Shown: positions 17,489 to 27,827, counted from the stretch's first letter. The stretch: DNA of 64,000 nt from Saccharospirillum sp. (GCA_022565595.1 JAIUML010000005.1:124001-188000); one strand, 5' to 3'. Notes: generated by a model from the letters alone, not told the origin. Numbers and translations are program-made.

Positions 17489-18244
17489 TCAAAGGGGAGG
17501 GTTTCGGCCATGCCAGTCTTTCATCCGACCTCTCAGCCGTAACGCAGCCTGGGAATGGATCTGGCTGATGCGACTCTCGCTGACCCCAAGCACCGCTCCA
17601 ATTTCCTTGAGGTTCATTTCTTCATCATAATAGAGAGACAGCACCAATTGCTCACGATCAGGCAATTGTTTGATTGCCTCGGCCAGGTGGCGGGTCAACT
17701 CGTCGGATTCAACATTCCCCAGGGGTGTCTGTTGGCTGCTGGACTCATCCTGACCGTGCGTTAAATCATTGCCGCCCTGCTCCACCAGTTCCTCATAACT
17801 GAACAACCGCGAGCCATGGGTGTCTTTAAGCAGTCCATAGTATTCGTCCAGACTCAACTCGAGATGTGCTGCCACTTCAGCGTCCTGGGCATCACGCCCT
17901 TCTCGCATTTCAATTTCGCGGATTGCATCAGCGATACGACGACTGTTGCGATGGACACTGCGCGGTATCCAGTCACCCTTACGTACTTCGTCCAACATGG
18001 CACCACGGATTCGAATTCCAGCATAGGTCTCGAAACTGGCACCCTTGGAATGATCGTAGTTCTGCGCAGACTCGAACAACCCAATCATGCCTGACTGAAC
18101 GAGGTCATCCAGTTGAACACTGTCTGGTAATCGGGCCATCAGATGGTGTGCTATGCGTTTCACCAGCACACCGTGCTGCTCGACCAACTGGTTGTAATCC
18201 ACCTGCTTTTCGGTCTGATACATGGCGTATTGTTGCACCGACAT
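17489..18244 (-). CDS. fliA: Flagellar sigma factor FliA (sigma28)
   Basis: The 251-residue sigma factor has region 2 (LPDSVQLDDLVQSGMIGLFE, FETYAGIRIRGAMLDEVRKGDW), region 3 and a region 4 helix-turn-helix (YYDEEMNLKEIGAVLGVSES). FliA drives late motility genes and is normally held by FlgM, whose gene is not in this window. It starts two bases after the fleN stop and ends the flhA-flhF-fleN-fliA unit. A matching promoter lies just downstream for cheY. Confidence 0.97.
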   Translation of the reverse strand: MSVQQYAMYQTEKQVDYNQLVEQHGVLVKRIAHHLMARLPDSVQLDDLVQSGMIGLFESAQNYDHSKGASFETYAGIRIRGAMLDEVRKGDWIPRSVHRNSRRIADAIREIEMREGRDAQDAEVAAHLELSLDEYYGLLKDTHGSRLFSYEELVEQGGNDLTHGQDESSSQQTPLGNVESDELTRHLAEAIKQLPDREQLVLSLYYDEEMNLKEIGAVLGVSESRISQIHSQAALRLRGRMKDWHGRNPPL

Positions 18245-18246
18245 CG

Positions 18247-19119
18247 TTAGGCGACCCCGACTCCCTGAACCAGGCGCTCAACAAAAAATTCCAGATTCCC
18301 TCTGGGTGTGGACGGTAAAGGCCAGGTTGCTACTTTTTGTGCCAGAGAGCGATAGGCAATGGCTGCTTTTGAGCGAGGATAGGCCTCGATCACTGCTTTT
18401 TGACGCTGCACCGCCTTGCGGACGCACTCGTCCATCGGTACAGACCCGACATATTGTAGGGTGACGTCAAGGAATCGATCCGTCACTTTGGAGAGCTTAT
18501 TGAACAGGTTCTGACCTTCTTTCGGAGCTCGAACCATGTTTGCAAGAATCCGGAAGCGGTCCATCTTGCAATCCCGGTTCAACACTTTAATAAGCGCATA
18601 GGCGTCCGTCACAGAGGTTGGCTCATCGGTGACCACCATCAACACTTCCTGGGCTGCACGCACGAAACTGGTAACTGTCCGAGAAATGCCGGCGGCTGTG
18701 TCTACTATGAGCACGTCCATTTGATCACCCAGCTCACTGAAGGCGGTGATGATGCCAGCGTGCTCGCGCTCCCCCAGATTGGCCATCTGTTGGGTACCGG
18801 ACGATGCAGGTATGATGCGCACGCCACCCGGGCCCTGTACCATGATGTCTCGCAATTCGGCGTTGCCAGCCAGGACGTCACTGAGATTCTTGTTGGATGA
18901 CACACCGAGCAATACGTCAATGTTGGCTAGTCCCAGGTCCGCATCCAGCAAAACCACGCGCTTACCCTGCTCAGCCAATGCCACAGCCATATTGACAGAG
19001 ACGTTGCTTTTACCAACGCCCCCTTTGCCGCCGGTCACGGCTACTACCTGTACGGGTTTCAAGCCACTCATTCGCTTTAGTCTCTCCATCTGCCTGTCAG
19101 TATAGGCAATACTGGGCAT
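18247..19119 (-). CDS. fleN: Flagellar number regulator FleN/FlhG
   Basis: This 290-residue MinD-like ATPase has the deviant Walker motif VTGGKGGVGKSNVS and LLDADLGLANIDVLLGV, closely matching Pseudomonas FleN in GPGGVRIIPASSGTQQM and DRFLDVTLQYVGSVPMDE. FleN limits flagellar number by antagonising FleQ and works with FlhF at the pole. The ATG at 19119 has no clear ribosome site; starts at residues 11 or 17 are possible. The flhF-fleN-fliA order suggests polar flagellation. Confidence 0.93.
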   Translation of the reverse strand: MPSIAYTDRQMERLKRMSGLKPVQVVAVTGGKGGVGKSNVSVNMAVALAEQGKRVVLLDADLGLANIDVLLGVSSNKNLSDVLAGNAELRDIMVQGPGGVRIIPASSGTQQMANLGEREHAGIITAFSELGDQMDVLIVDTAAGISRTVTSFVRAAQEVLMVVTDEPTSVTDAYALIKVLNRDCKMDRFRILANMVRAPKEGQNLFNKLSKVTDRFLDVTLQYVGSVPMDECVRKAVQRQKAVIEAYPRSKAAIAYRSLAQKVATWPLPSTPRGNLEFFVERLVQGVGVA

Positions 19120-19141
19120 AAATATCAGATTTTTAAAAGAT

Positions 19142-20476
19142 TTATCCGGCTTTAGCCATCGACGGCGCAGTCTCGTTCAGGGTGTGCATCAAGCGTTTAA
19201 CCAATGCGGTCGGCTCGCACCGCTCCAGGTCCCTGGGAATGTTCTGCCCCGCCGAACAGTACCAGATTGGCCAGCGATACCTTAGCAGGCTATCAAACAG
19301 ACTGCCAAAACAAGGCGCCTCATCCAGCTTGGTTATAACCGCACCTGCGATGGTCCTGCCGGGAAAGCGCGCGATAAACTGCTTCATGCTGGCCTCATGT
19401 GCTGTCGCCGGTACAACCATTACTGTTGACAGGCGGTGCTCAAGACCGGTGGCGACAACCTCGGTCTGCCATTGTTTCAGGGCATCGCGGCTGCCACTGG
19501 TATCGATCAACACCAGATGTTTGTGTTTCAAGGAACGCAACACCTCGGCAAGGCGCTCCCCGTCCTGCATGGCGATATATTGAACGCCGAGAATACGGGC
19601 CACGGACGCCAATGAGGTCTGAGCGCCCATCTGAAAATAGTCTGCACTGACGATGGCGAGATCCTCTGCACCGTAATTCTTGACATAGCGCGCGGCCATC
19701 TTCGCAAGGGTCGTGGTTTTTCCGGCACCGGTTGGACCGCACAGTGCAATAACCCCCCCTTCTTTGACCGGGTCCAACAATGGTGTCGCGAGACCCGCAC
19801 TCAAACGCCCCATCAACCGGCGCCAATTGGTATCCAATGGCAGATCGGTGTCGTAGTGACGCAACAAGGAGCGCTGGATTGACTGGCTGAGACCGAGTGT
19901 ACTGAGGCGTGCCTCGAGACGCTCTATACTGGGCGACATCCTCGGCATGACAGGCTCTCGCAGCAAATCGGTCTGTTGCTCTAGCATGGTCCTCAATCCG
20001 GCAATTTCCTGCCGCATCAGAGCCATCAATTCATCCGAGGCGGGCAACAGAGGCTTGTCCGAATGCGCCTTCTCAGTTGGTCTTGTTGGCTCCGGCTTAA
20101 CGACAGGATCCGGCGATACTGCGGCTCTGGCTGGCCGGGATTGCGGATCAGGGCGCTGCGGCGTACTGGCCTTGTGCCCCTGGAACGCGGCCTTGTTTTT
20201 CGGCGCCATGGCTTCCAGCAAGGACTGCATACTGCCCTGGTCGAGGGCAGGCGTTTTGCCCCCCCCGCTATGCGCCTTGATGATGGCATTTGGGTCTTTC
20301 ACCTCAGGGCGATTGGCCTGATAAGAAGCCAGATCGGCTTCTTCTACTCCGGCGACGATCTCCATCCCTTCTGCGAGGCGGCGGTTGGACAATATCACGG
20401 CACCAGGCCCCAATGACTCGCCCACCTGCTTCAGGCCGACCTGCATACTGGGCACTACAAAGCGTTTGACTTTCAT
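19142..20476 (-). CDS. flhF: Polar flagellar GTPase FlhF
   Basis: The protein starts MKVKRFVVPSMQVGLKQV, has a disordered Pro/Ala-rich middle (about residues 75-165) and an SRP-type GTPase domain with ALCGPTGAGKTTTLAKMA, VSADYFQMGAQ, LIDTSGS and ITKLDEAPCFG. FlhF selects the polar site of flagellar assembly. I start it at ATG 20474-20476 (444 residues), with a GAGG site eight bases upstream and ten bases past the flhA stop. Confidence 0.95.
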   Translation of the reverse strand: MKVKRFVVPSMQVGLKQVGESLGPGAVILSNRRLAEGMEIVAGVEEADLASYQANRPEVKDPNAIIKAHSGGGKTPALDQGSMQSLLEAMAPKNKAAFQGHKASTPQRPDPQSRPARAAVSPDPVVKPEPTRPTEKAHSDKPLLPASDELMALMRQEIAGLRTMLEQQTDLLREPVMPRMSPSIERLEARLSTLGLSQSIQRSLLRHYDTDLPLDTNWRRLMGRLSAGLATPLLDPVKEGGVIALCGPTGAGKTTTLAKMAARYVKNYGAEDLAIVSADYFQMGAQTSLASVARILGVQYIAMQDGERLAEVLRSLKHKHLVLIDTSGSRDALKQWQTEVVATGLEHRLSTVMVVPATAHEASMKQFIARFPGRTIAGAVITKLDEAPCFGSLFDSLLRYRWPIWYCSAGQNIPRDLERCEPTALVKRLMHTLNETAPSMAKAG

Positions 20477-20486
20477 GGGCCTGTCC

Positions 20487-22724
20487 TCACTGACCACCTA
20501 CGGTGGCGACGATCGTTATGTGTTTGTTGTCCGGTATTTCCTGAAAACTCAAAACTTTCAACCCTGGCACAGCATGGCGAACAAAGCGGGCCAACAACAT
20601 CCGTATTCCTGAAGACACTAACAGCACCGAGGGCTTGCCTTCGGCGTCCAGTCGCTGCACAGTTTCCTGCAATGATTGCTGCAGACGTTCCGCCATACCA
20701 GGCTCCAGGGCGACACCGTCAAGATTTCCATCGCTTCCGGCTTGCTGAACAGTCTTCTGCAACAATTGTTCCAGGGCTCGATCCAGTGTAATAACGGGTA
20801 TTTCTCGTTCATTGCCAACGATTCCCTGAACAATAAGCCGAGCCAGACCCATTCGAGCGGCATTGGTCAGAGTGTTGATGTCCTGGGTCTTGGGTTGCAG
20901 ATTGGTCAAGGACTCCGCAATGGTGCGTAAATCACGCACAGGCACCTGCTCCATCAGCAGATTCTGCAGCACTTTCAGCAACTGACTGAGAGACAGCGTG
21001 TTGGGCACCAGTTCTTCAGCCAATTTTGGTGATTTTTTGGACAACAGATCGAGCATCTGCTGCGCTTCTTCATGCCCGATCAACTCATAAGCGTGTTGTT
21101 GAAGAACGTGATTGACGTGGGTGGCGACGACCGTACTGGCATCAACAACGGTATAGCCCAGGGTTTGTGCCTTTTCTTTTTGTGTCGCTTCGATCCAGAC
21201 CGCTTCCAGGCCAAAGGCGGGATCGACGGTTTTTACGCCTTCGAGACTGCCAAAAACCTGACCAGGGTTAATAGCCAGTTCCCGGTCCGGGTAGACCTCG
21301 GCCTCGGCAACGCCGACACCCATCAAGGTCAGCCGATAGGCATTGGGCGACAGGTCAAGGTTGTCTCGTATATGGATCGACGGCACCAGAAAGCCCAGTT
21401 CCTGAGAGAGCTTCTTCCGTATACCCTTGATTCGGCCAAGTAATTGCCCACCCTGGGAACGATCCACGAGAGGAATCAGTCGATACCCCACTTCCAGACC
21501 GACAATGTCTACCGGCTGAACGTCATCCCAACTCAATTCGCGATTATCGTTCTCCACGCTGGCAACAGGCGGCGGGCCACCTTTATCGAGTTCACCCTGA
21601 CGGGCTGCACCGCCTGGCTTGCTACCGCCCTTGTCTTTGGGTGCGGTGGTCGCAGGAAAGATTGACTCCCCTACAGCGAGTTTTTGTCGGTAATAAATAA
21701 ACAACGCCAACAGGGCACTGGCAGTGGCCAGCGTCAAAAATGCAATGTGAGGCATACCAGGAATAACGCCCATGACAAACATCATGAAAGCGGCAATACC
21801 CAGAGCCTTGGGTGTACTGAACATCTGAGCGACAATCTGGTCACCCATTTCCTGGCTGACGCTGTTGCGGGTCACCATGATGGCGGCCGCTACCGAGAGC
21901 AACAGACCCGGTATCTGGGCGACCAGACCATCGCCAATGGTAAGCAGAGCATAACGCTCAACTGCAGTGCCGAATGCCAGGTCGTGTTGCATCATGCCAA
22001 TGGCCACGCCACCGACGATGTTGATGATCAGAATCAGGATACCGGCTACGGCATCGCCGCGCACAAACTTGGAAGCGCCGTCCATGGAGCCGTAGAAGTC
22101 TGCTTCCTGAGCAATTTCAGCACGCCGAGTCTTGGCCGATTCGGCATCGATCAAGCCGGCATTCAAATCCGCATCAATCGCCATCTGCTTGCCGGGCATG
22201 GCATCCAGTGTAAAACGAGCACTGACTTCAGATACACGGCCAGCGCCCTTGGTTACCACGACAAAGTTAATGATCATCAGAATGGCGAACACGATAAAGC
22301 CGACGGCGTAGTTACCACCAATCAACACTTCGCCAAAGGCTTCAATGACCTTCCCTGCCGCATCACCACCTTCGTGACCGTTAAGCAGTACAACACGAGT
22401 TGAGGCAACATTGAGTGCCAATCGCAACAATGTTGCCACCAGAATGATGGAGGGGAAGATGGCGAAGTCCAGTGGTCTTAGCACGTAGATGGTCACCAGC
22501 AATACAACAATGGACAGCGTAATATTGAAGGTAAAGAAGGTGTCCAGCAGAAAGGGCGGCACCTGCAGCGTCATCAACCCGAGCAACATGAAAAGCAGAA
22601 CAGGCACACCAATCATGCGCTGTGTCATAATTCTGGCGTTGGTGCGAGTGTTGCTCATTAAAGCACCACGATCGATGTTTCTGACGTGAGTGCCGAGCCC
22701 TTTAAAGCTATCGAAGAATGCCAT
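20487..22724 (-). CDS. flhA: Flagellar export gate protein FlhA
   Basis: This 745-residue protein has eight membrane segments in its N-terminal half, the FHIPEP-type region (FAIFPSIILVATLLRLALN, VVVTKGAGRVSEVSARFTLD, DADLNAGLI) and a large cytoplasmic domain that binds chaperone-substrate complexes. The N-terminus is extended by about 30 residues before the first segment. It is the first gene after a good sigma54 promoter at 22767-22781. Downstream are flhF, fleN and fliA. Confidence 0.98.
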   Translation of the reverse strand: MAFFDSFKGLGTHVRNIDRGALMSNTRTNARIMTQRMIGVPVLLFMLLGLMTLQVPPFLLDTFFTFNITLSIVVLLVTIYVLRPLDFAIFPSIILVATLLRLALNVASTRVVLLNGHEGGDAAGKVIEAFGEVLIGGNYAVGFIVFAILMIINFVVVTKGAGRVSEVSARFTLDAMPGKQMAIDADLNAGLIDAESAKTRRAEIAQEADFYGSMDGASKFVRGDAVAGILILIINIVGGVAIGMMQHDLAFGTAVERYALLTIGDGLVAQIPGLLLSVAAAIMVTRNSVSQEMGDQIVAQMFSTPKALGIAAFMMFVMGVIPGMPHIAFLTLATASALLALFIYYRQKLAVGESIFPATTAPKDKGGSKPGGAARQGELDKGGPPPVASVENDNRELSWDDVQPVDIVGLEVGYRLIPLVDRSQGGQLLGRIKGIRKKLSQELGFLVPSIHIRDNLDLSPNAYRLTLMGVGVAEAEVYPDRELAINPGQVFGSLEGVKTVDPAFGLEAVWIEATQKEKAQTLGYTVVDASTVVATHVNHVLQQHAYELIGHEEAQQMLDLLSKKSPKLAEELVPNTLSLSQLLKVLQNLLMEQVPVRDLRTIAESLTNLQPKTQDINTLTNAARMGLARLIVQGIVGNEREIPVITLDRALEQLLQKTVQQAGSDGNLDGVALEPGMAERLQQSLQETVQRLDAEGKPSVLLVSSGIRMLLARFVRHAVPGLKVLSFQEIPDNKHITIVATVGGQ

Positions 22725-22766
22725 TCGTCAAAATTCAGACAATGTCAGGGAGTTATTGAAGACATC

Positions 22767-22781
22767 GCAAGGTTTGGGCCA
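22767..22781 (-). promoter_or_regulatory. Sigma54 promoter for flhA
   Basis: The minus strand reads TGGCCC, AAACC, TTGC: a -24 GG and -12 GC ten bases apart, one change from TGGCAC-N5-TTGC. It is about 43 bases upstream of flhA. FleQ-type activators use such promoters. Confidence 0.8.
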
Positions 22782-22804
22782 GAACCAGGGTGAAGACAAC
22801 GATT

Positions 22805-23941
22805 TTATTCGTCTGCTCGCAAATCGTCCGGAACCGGGAAGTCCGGCTTGCGTTCCGGCTTGGGCGCAAAGCCCTTCTTCCATTGATCCACCTGGTAGAC
22901 ATAGGCAAGCACCTGGGCGATGGCAATGTAGAGTCCCTCGGGTATCTCGTCACCAATTTTAGTGTGGTGGTACACCGCACGAGCCAGGGGCGGTACCTCC
23001 AGCACCGGTATCTTGTATTCGTTGGCGATCTCCCGGATCTTGAGTGCCACTTCATCGACACCTTTCGCCAGCAGAATCGGAGCCGGCATTGAACCCGGCT
23101 CATATTTAAGCGCCACCGCGAAATGCGTTGGGTTGGTAATCACCACATCCGCACCAGGCACATCGGACATCATGCGTCGATCGGCCATTTCGCGTTGCAA
23201 TTGTCGAATTTTGCTTTTGACTTCCGGCTTGCCTTCGGTGTTCTTGAACTCTTCCTTGACCTCCTGCATCGTCATTTTCAATTTTTTGGTATGGCTGTAT
23301 ATCTGAAATGGAATGTCCAGGGCTGCGATGATCAGAGTACTGGCGCATATCAATAAAAAGGTCCATGAAAGAACAATGGCAGCATGTTTTATCGCGGGCA
23401 GGGTCGGTTCAAAGACCATGGAAATAAAGTCATTCTTCAAGGCGAATAATGCCAGCAATGACATAGAGCCCACTATCAATACCTTGCCCCAGCTCTTCAA
23501 TAGTTCTACCACAGAATTCAAGGAGAACATGCGTTTCAAGCCGGACAAGGGATTGATGCGACTGCCTTTTGGCGCCAGGGCTTTGGTTGCAAAGTTCCAG
23601 CCTCCCAGACCAATAGGCCCAAAGAGTGCCGCAAACAGCAGCAAGGCAAACATGGGCAGCAAGGCGAACAAAGCCTCAAAAGTGGATGAGCTCAGATAAC
23701 TCATGGCAAGGCCGGTATCCCAGCTGGCCTGAGGATCAAAACTGAAGCTGAACTTCATGATGTCTGCCAGGCTAGCGGCCAGCCCCGGACCAAATACCAG
23801 AAAGCCAATAGCGGCCGCCAGCAAAATTGCCGACGTATTCAGTTCCTTGGATCGAGCAACGGTACCGTCTTCCCGCGCCTTTTCCTTTTTTCGGGGCGTG
23901 GGTTCTTCGGTTTTCTCCTGGGAGGGATCTTCCTCAGCCAT
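22805..23941 (-). CDS. flhB: Flagellar export switch protein FlhB
   Basis: This 378-residue protein has four membrane segments after a charged N-terminus (EKTEEPTPRKKEKAREDG), then a cytoplasmic domain with the self-cleavage motif Asn270-Pro-Thr-His. Cleavage there switches export from rod/hook to filament proteins after the FliK signal. FAVALKYEPG and KIREIANEYKIPVLE also match the family. It sits 11 bases after fliR. Confidence 0.97.
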   Translation of the reverse strand: MAEEDPSQEKTEEPTPRKKEKAREDGTVARSKELNTSAILLAAAIGFLVFGPGLAASLADIMKFSFSFDPQASWDTGLAMSYLSSSTFEALFALLPMFALLLFAALFGPIGLGGWNFATKALAPKGSRINPLSGLKRMFSLNSVVELLKSWGKVLIVGSMSLLALFALKNDFISMVFEPTLPAIKHAAIVLSWTFLLICASTLIIAALDIPFQIYSHTKKLKMTMQEVKEEFKNTEGKPEVKSKIRQLQREMADRRMMSDVPGADVVITNPTHFAVALKYEPGSMPAPILLAKGVDEVALKIREIANEYKIPVLEVPPLARAVYHHTKIGDEIPEGLYIAIAQVLAYVYQVDQWKKGFAPKPERKPDFPVPDDLRADE

Positions 23942-23952
23942 ATGTCACCTAC

Positions 23953-24726
23953 CTAAAAGGTCAAGATACGACGAATGAAATCAGCATGTTCAACAACCAG
24001 TTCCTGCACCATCGGCAATGCAGCCCAATAACTTGCCCAGATAATCACCAGGCCGGCCAACATCGTGATCGGAAAACCCAATACAAAGACGTTGAGTTGG
24101 GGTGCCGCCCGAGTCATGACACCAAAAGTCAGGTTCACCAACAACAGGGCAGAAATGGCCGGCAAGGCGAGCATCAATGAGGCCCGAAACAACCAGACAC
24201 CAAACTCGGCCATCGCAAAAAAAGCGCCCTGCTGAATGCCCTGGTCACTGACCGGCAACATGGTAAAGGAATCCACCATGACCTCGATCATGACCAGATG
24301 GCCATTAATGGCCAGAAACACCAGAGTCACCAACACCTGATACCACTGGCTGAGCACTGCCACAGAAACCCCATTAGCTGGGTCGACCATGGAGGCAAAG
24401 CCGAGACCCATTTGCATGGAAATGGTTTGCCCGGCAAGAATAAAAATCTGCAAAATGGTCAGCACAACAAACCCCATGACCACACCTATGACTATTTGTT
24501 GGGCGATGATGATCATGCTAGGCAAACCGACGACTTCTATGATCGGCATCGCTGGCAATATTGGATAGAGCGCTGTAGTCAGTACAAAAGACAACCCTAC
24601 GCGGATACGCATCGGAACTACCTGGGCACCGATAATTGGCATCACCATAAAAAAGGCCGCGATGCGAAAAAAAGGCCAGAGGAAGTGGCTGACCCAGGAT
24701 GCAATCTGAGCGTCAGTAACTTCCAT
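23953..24726 (-). CDS. fliR: Flagellar export gate protein FliR
   Basis: This 257-residue integral membrane protein has about six hydrophobic segments and the FliR signatures RVGLSFVLTTALYPILP, GQTISMQMGLGFASMVDPANG and LPALSALLLVN-type text. Together with FliP and FliQ it forms the export gate complex in the basal body. Its start codon shares one base with the fliQ stop. Confidence 0.95.
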   Translation of the reverse strand: MEVTDAQIASWVSHFLWPFFRIAAFFMVMPIIGAQVVPMRIRVGLSFVLTTALYPILPAMPIIEVVGLPSMIIIAQQIVIGVVMGFVVLTILQIFILAGQTISMQMGLGFASMVDPANGVSVAVLSQWYQVLVTLVFLAINGHLVMIEVMVDSFTMLPVSDQGIQQGAFFAMAEFGVWLFRASLMLALPAISALLLVNLTFGVMTRAAPQLNVFVLGFPITMLAGLVIIWASYWAALPMVQELVVEHADFIRRILTF

Positions 24727-24995
24727 CAGCCAATCAATATGGGAATGTTGTAGATAATTCGATCCGCGTAATCGACTACGCGCCCGACGATCCAGGGACC
24801 GGCAATGATCATCATCATCAAGGTAATCAGCAATCGAGGCAAAAAGCTCAATGTCTGCTCATTGATTTGCGTTGCCGCCTGAAACGTCGCAACCACCAGT
24901 CCAACCAGCAGACTGGGCAGTATCAGCATGGTGACGATCGACACTACTATAAAGAGTGCTTCCGAGAACAGGTCTGCAATACTGGCAGCTTCCAT
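24726..24995 (-). CDS. fliQ: Flagellar export gate protein FliQ
   Basis: This 89-residue protein has two membrane segments and the family pattern LLVGLVVATFQAATQINEQTLSFLPRL. The length is typical. It lies between fliP (nine bases) and fliR (one-base overlap), in the conserved order. Confidence 0.96.
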   Translation of the reverse strand: MEAASIADLFSEALFIVVSIVTMLILPSLLVGLVVATFQAATQINEQTLSFLPRLLITLMMMIIAGPWIVGRVVDYADRIIYNIPILIG

Positions 24996-25004
24996 AACAG
25001 GCTC

Positions 25005-25838
25005 CTAAGCGAAACTGGAGGCGACGGATCCCATGATCATCGACCATCCATCCACCAGAACAAACAACATGATCTTGAATGGCAATGAAATGATAATGGG
25101 AGACAACATCATCATACCCATGGCCATCAATACCGAGGCGACCACCAGGTCGATGATTAGAAACGGGATAAACAACAGGAATCCGATCTGAAAGGCAGTT
25201 TTCAATTCACTGGTGACAAAAGCAGGTATCAGGATGTTGATGGGTACATCCTCTGGTGTATCGAACTGCCCTTCCTGATCGGCCAGACGAATAAAGAGTG
25301 CAAGATCATTTTCGCGAGTTTGTGCTAACATGAAGCGGCGCATGGGTGCCATTCCAGTTTCTATGGCCTCCTCTGGTCCCATGGTCTCATTGATATAGGG
25401 TTGAATGGCGACTTCGTTCACTTCATTAAAAATGGGCGACATGATGAAGAAGGTCAGGAAAAGCGCCAGACCAATCAGCATCTGGTTGGAAGGGGTTTGC
25501 TGTAAGCCAATGGCCTGGCGCAGAATCGCAAACACAACAATGATGCGAGTAAAACTGGTCATCATCATCAAGGCAGCTGGAATAAATGACAATGCCGTCA
25601 TCAATACCAGAATCTGCAAAGTCACGGAATAGCTCTGACTACCATCTGGCTCGGTAGTAATCGTCAGGGCAGGAAAGCCCTGTTGAGCTTGAGACTCGGG
25701 CGTTGCCAACAACAGCAACAACAAAAGAAGGGAAACTGGCAGCCACCGATAGCGGCAGCGGCCCAGACTATCAGGAAGAGCGGCGCCTGTTACTGGCGCG
25801 CTGGGAGTGTGTTGCCTTGTGTTTTGCCAGTGGATCAC
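25005..25838 (-). CDS. fliP: Flagellar export gate protein FliP
   Basis: This 277-residue protein has an N-terminal signal segment ([15 protein letters not shown]), the periplasmic region, and the FliP motifs [20 protein letters not shown] and [18 protein letters not shown]. The best start is GTG at 25836-25838, with AAGGG seven bases upstream, which makes it overlap fliO by 68 bases. This gives a longer than usual N-region before the signal segment; a later start cannot be ruled out. Confidence 0.93.
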   Translation of the reverse strand: MIHWQNTRQHTPSAPVTGAALPDSLGRCRYRWLPVSLLLLLLLLATPESQAQQGFPALTITTEPDGSQSYSVTLQILVLMTALSFIPAALMMMTSFTRIIVVFAILRQAIGLQQTPSNQMLIGLALFLTFFIMSPIFNEVNEVAIQPYINETMGPEEAIETGMAPMRRFMLAQTRENDLALFIRLADQEGQFDTPEDVPINILIPAFVTSELKTAFQIGFLLFIPFLIIDLVVASVLMAMGMMMLSPIIISLPFKIMLFVLVDGWSMIMGSVASSFA

Positions 25839-26271
25839 TATCCAGCCCTTTCAGTAAACCTTTCATTCGATCGGCGAATGGACTGGAAAAATGAGTGTCA
25901 GCAAGATCAACCGGCTCATCATATCGGTGCAGGGTATTTATGCTGTGAGGAGTCACGCCAAGCAGCAGATATTCATCTCCGGCCTTGACCAACATCAACT
26001 TCTCACGCGCGCCCAAAGGCATAACCGACAACACCTTCATATGACGATGATTATACCCTGCACCGCCAGACATTCGTCGCACTAACCAGGCACACGCAAG
26101 GATGAGGCCAACTATGAAAATCAGCGTCAAACTGAGCTTGAGATAGTCGGAACTGCCACCGGGCAGGGGGCTATTGGCCTGAGTGGTTGAGCTGGCCACC
26201 AGGGTTAACGTCATTAACACCAGGGATCGAGTGAGACGCGTCAAATTTTTGAAAGCGCAGAACCAGCTCAT
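25771..26271 (-). CDS. fliO: Flagellar biosynthetic protein FliO
   Basis: This 166-residue protein has a signal-like N-terminus (residues 10-32), a membrane segment ([20 protein letters not shown]) and a cytoplasmic part with [27 protein letters not shown], typical of FliO. FliO assists FliP assembly. The start overlaps the fliN stop by one base. Divergent as FliO usually is, but the context is decisive. Confidence 0.9.
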   Translation of the reverse strand: MSWFCAFKNLTRLTRSLVLMTLTLVASSTTQANSPLPGGSSDYLKLSLTLIFIVGLILACAWLVRRMSGGAGYNHRHMKVLSVMPLGAREKLMLVKAGDEYLLLGVTPHSINTLHRYDEPVDLADTHFSSPFADRMKGLLKGLDSDPLAKHKATHSQRASNRRRSS

Positions 26272-26750
26272 TATTTCAACCGCTGAATGCGTTCTTGCTG
26301 GCTAACGACATCGGTCAGACGAATGCCGAATTTCTCGTTAACCATCACGACTTCGCCGTGAGCAATCAGTGTCCCGTTTACCAGCACATCCAATGGCTCA
26401 CCGGCCAGGCGATCCAGCTCGATCACGCTGCCCTGGTTAAGTTGTAGCAGATTTCGAATGGGAATTTGAGTATTGCCAACCTCCATGGAAATGGTCACTG
26501 GAATGTCCAGAATTACATCCAGGTTGGGGGTGTCGTCACCTCGGCTGTAGGCCTGGGCTGAGCCAAACTCCTCCAGGGGTGCACGAGCGGCATTACCGCT
26601 GTCCTCATCTTCGTCGTCTTCCTGGTCATCGCCCGACTCCGACATGGCGGCAGCCCATTCTTCCGCCAGAGCCTCATCCTCGGAGACGTCGCCACTGCCG
26701 CTATCGGCTTCTTTCTGCTCGTCGTCTGGTGGCAAGTTTTCATCACTCAT
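26271..26750 (-). CDS. fliN: Flagellar switch protein FliN
   Basis: The protein has an acidic N-terminal half (residues 1-65) and a C-terminal SpoA domain, LDVILDIPVTISMEVGNTQI, RNLLQLNQGSVIELDRLAGEP, NEKFGIRLTDV. FliN forms the C-ring rim and helps dock the export ATPase. Its ATG overlaps the fliM stop by eight bases. Confidence 0.96.
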   Translation of the reverse strand: MSDENLPPDDEQKEADSGSGDVSEDEALAEEWAAAMSESGDDQEDDEDEDSGNAARAPLEEFGSAQAYSRGDDTPNLDVILDIPVTISMEVGNTQIPIRNLLQLNQGSVIELDRLAGEPLDVLVNGTLIAHGEVVMVNEKFGIRLTDVVSQQERIQRLK

Positions 26751-27819
26751 TGGTCTTCTCCTGCTTTACTGCCTCATTAATGGCTTCAACTGCATGGCGT
26801 TCGCGCTTTTTGTGCCTTTGCCCCATTAGCCTGGATTTCAAATCACCCACTTCCCGGTTCGAAGAAAGGATCGGCTTGACCACCTTCAAAGCCAAATTTT
26901 CACCAGACTGGCCAAGTTTGCATTCGAACAAGGGAACGTTATTGGCGGTCATGGCGAGGGTTTCTGGCAGCTCTATAGGGATAATGTCACCCGCTTCCAG
27001 ATTGACCAGGTCGCGTAGCTTGATCTCTCGCTCTACGATACGAGCGTTCACGGGCACCTTGGCGCGTAAAATGTCGTGCCGTAGAGATTCGATCCAGCGA
27101 TCATCAATTTCATCCACATCACTTTGCACACCCGCATCCAGCACCTCGCGTACAGGTTCAATCATGGAATACGGCATGGTGACATGCAGATCACCGCCGC
27201 CACCATCGAGTTCAACATGGAAAGTACTGACCACCACCACTTCACTGGGTGACACTATATTGGCCATGGCCGGGTTGACTTCCGAAGAAACGTATTCGAA
27301 ATCCACATCCAGCACCGCGCCCCAGGCTTCTTTCATGTCCTGAAAAATTTGCGACAGCACCATTTGTACAACCCGGATTTCAGTCGGTGTAAATTCCCTG
27401 CCTTCAATCTTGGCATGACGCCCATCGCCGCCAAAAAAATTGTCAACCAGTTTAAATACCAGCTTGGCATCCAGAATAAAGAGGGCCGTACCTCGCAATG
27501 GCCGCACCTTTACCAAATTCAGGCTGGTAGGCACATAGAGGGTATGGACATATTCGCCAAATTTGAGAATTTGAATGCCACCGGTAGCCACATCTGCACT
27601 GCGGCGTAGAAAGTTGAACATGCTGATGCGGGTATAACGGGCAAAACGCTCGTTGATCATTTCCAACGTGGGCATGCGCCCGCGAACGATACGATCCTGA
27701 CTGGTCAGGTCATAGTTCTTGACACCGTCGGCGTCGCCGGTGTCTTCTTCCTCGACGGCACCATCATCGATGCCGTGGAGCAGCGCATCAATTTCTTCCT
27801 GCGATAACAGATCCTGCAC
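26743..27819 (-). CDS. fliM: Flagellar switch protein FliM
   Basis: This 358-residue protein carries the CheY-binding N-terminal peptide LLSQEEIDALLHG, a central CheC-like domain (FARYTRISMFNFLRRSADV) and a C-terminal SpoA domain. It links CheY-P binding to rotor switching. It is nine bases after fliL and overlaps fliN by eight bases. Confidence 0.97.
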   Translation of the reverse strand: MQDLLSQEEIDALLHGIDDGAVEEEDTGDADGVKNYDLTSQDRIVRGRMPTLEMINERFARYTRISMFNFLRRSADVATGGIQILKFGEYVHTLYVPTSLNLVKVRPLRGTALFILDAKLVFKLVDNFFGGDGRHAKIEGREFTPTEIRVVQMVLSQIFQDMKEAWGAVLDVDFEYVSSEVNPAMANIVSPSEVVVVSTFHVELDGGGGDLHVTMPYSMIEPVREVLDAGVQSDVDEIDDRWIESLRHDILRAKVPVNARIVEREIKLRDLVNLEAGDIIPIELPETLAMTANNVPLFECKLGQSGENLALKVVKPILSSNREVGDLKSRLMGQRHKKRERHAVEAINEAVKQEKTNE

Positions 27820-27827
27820 GGTGCCCC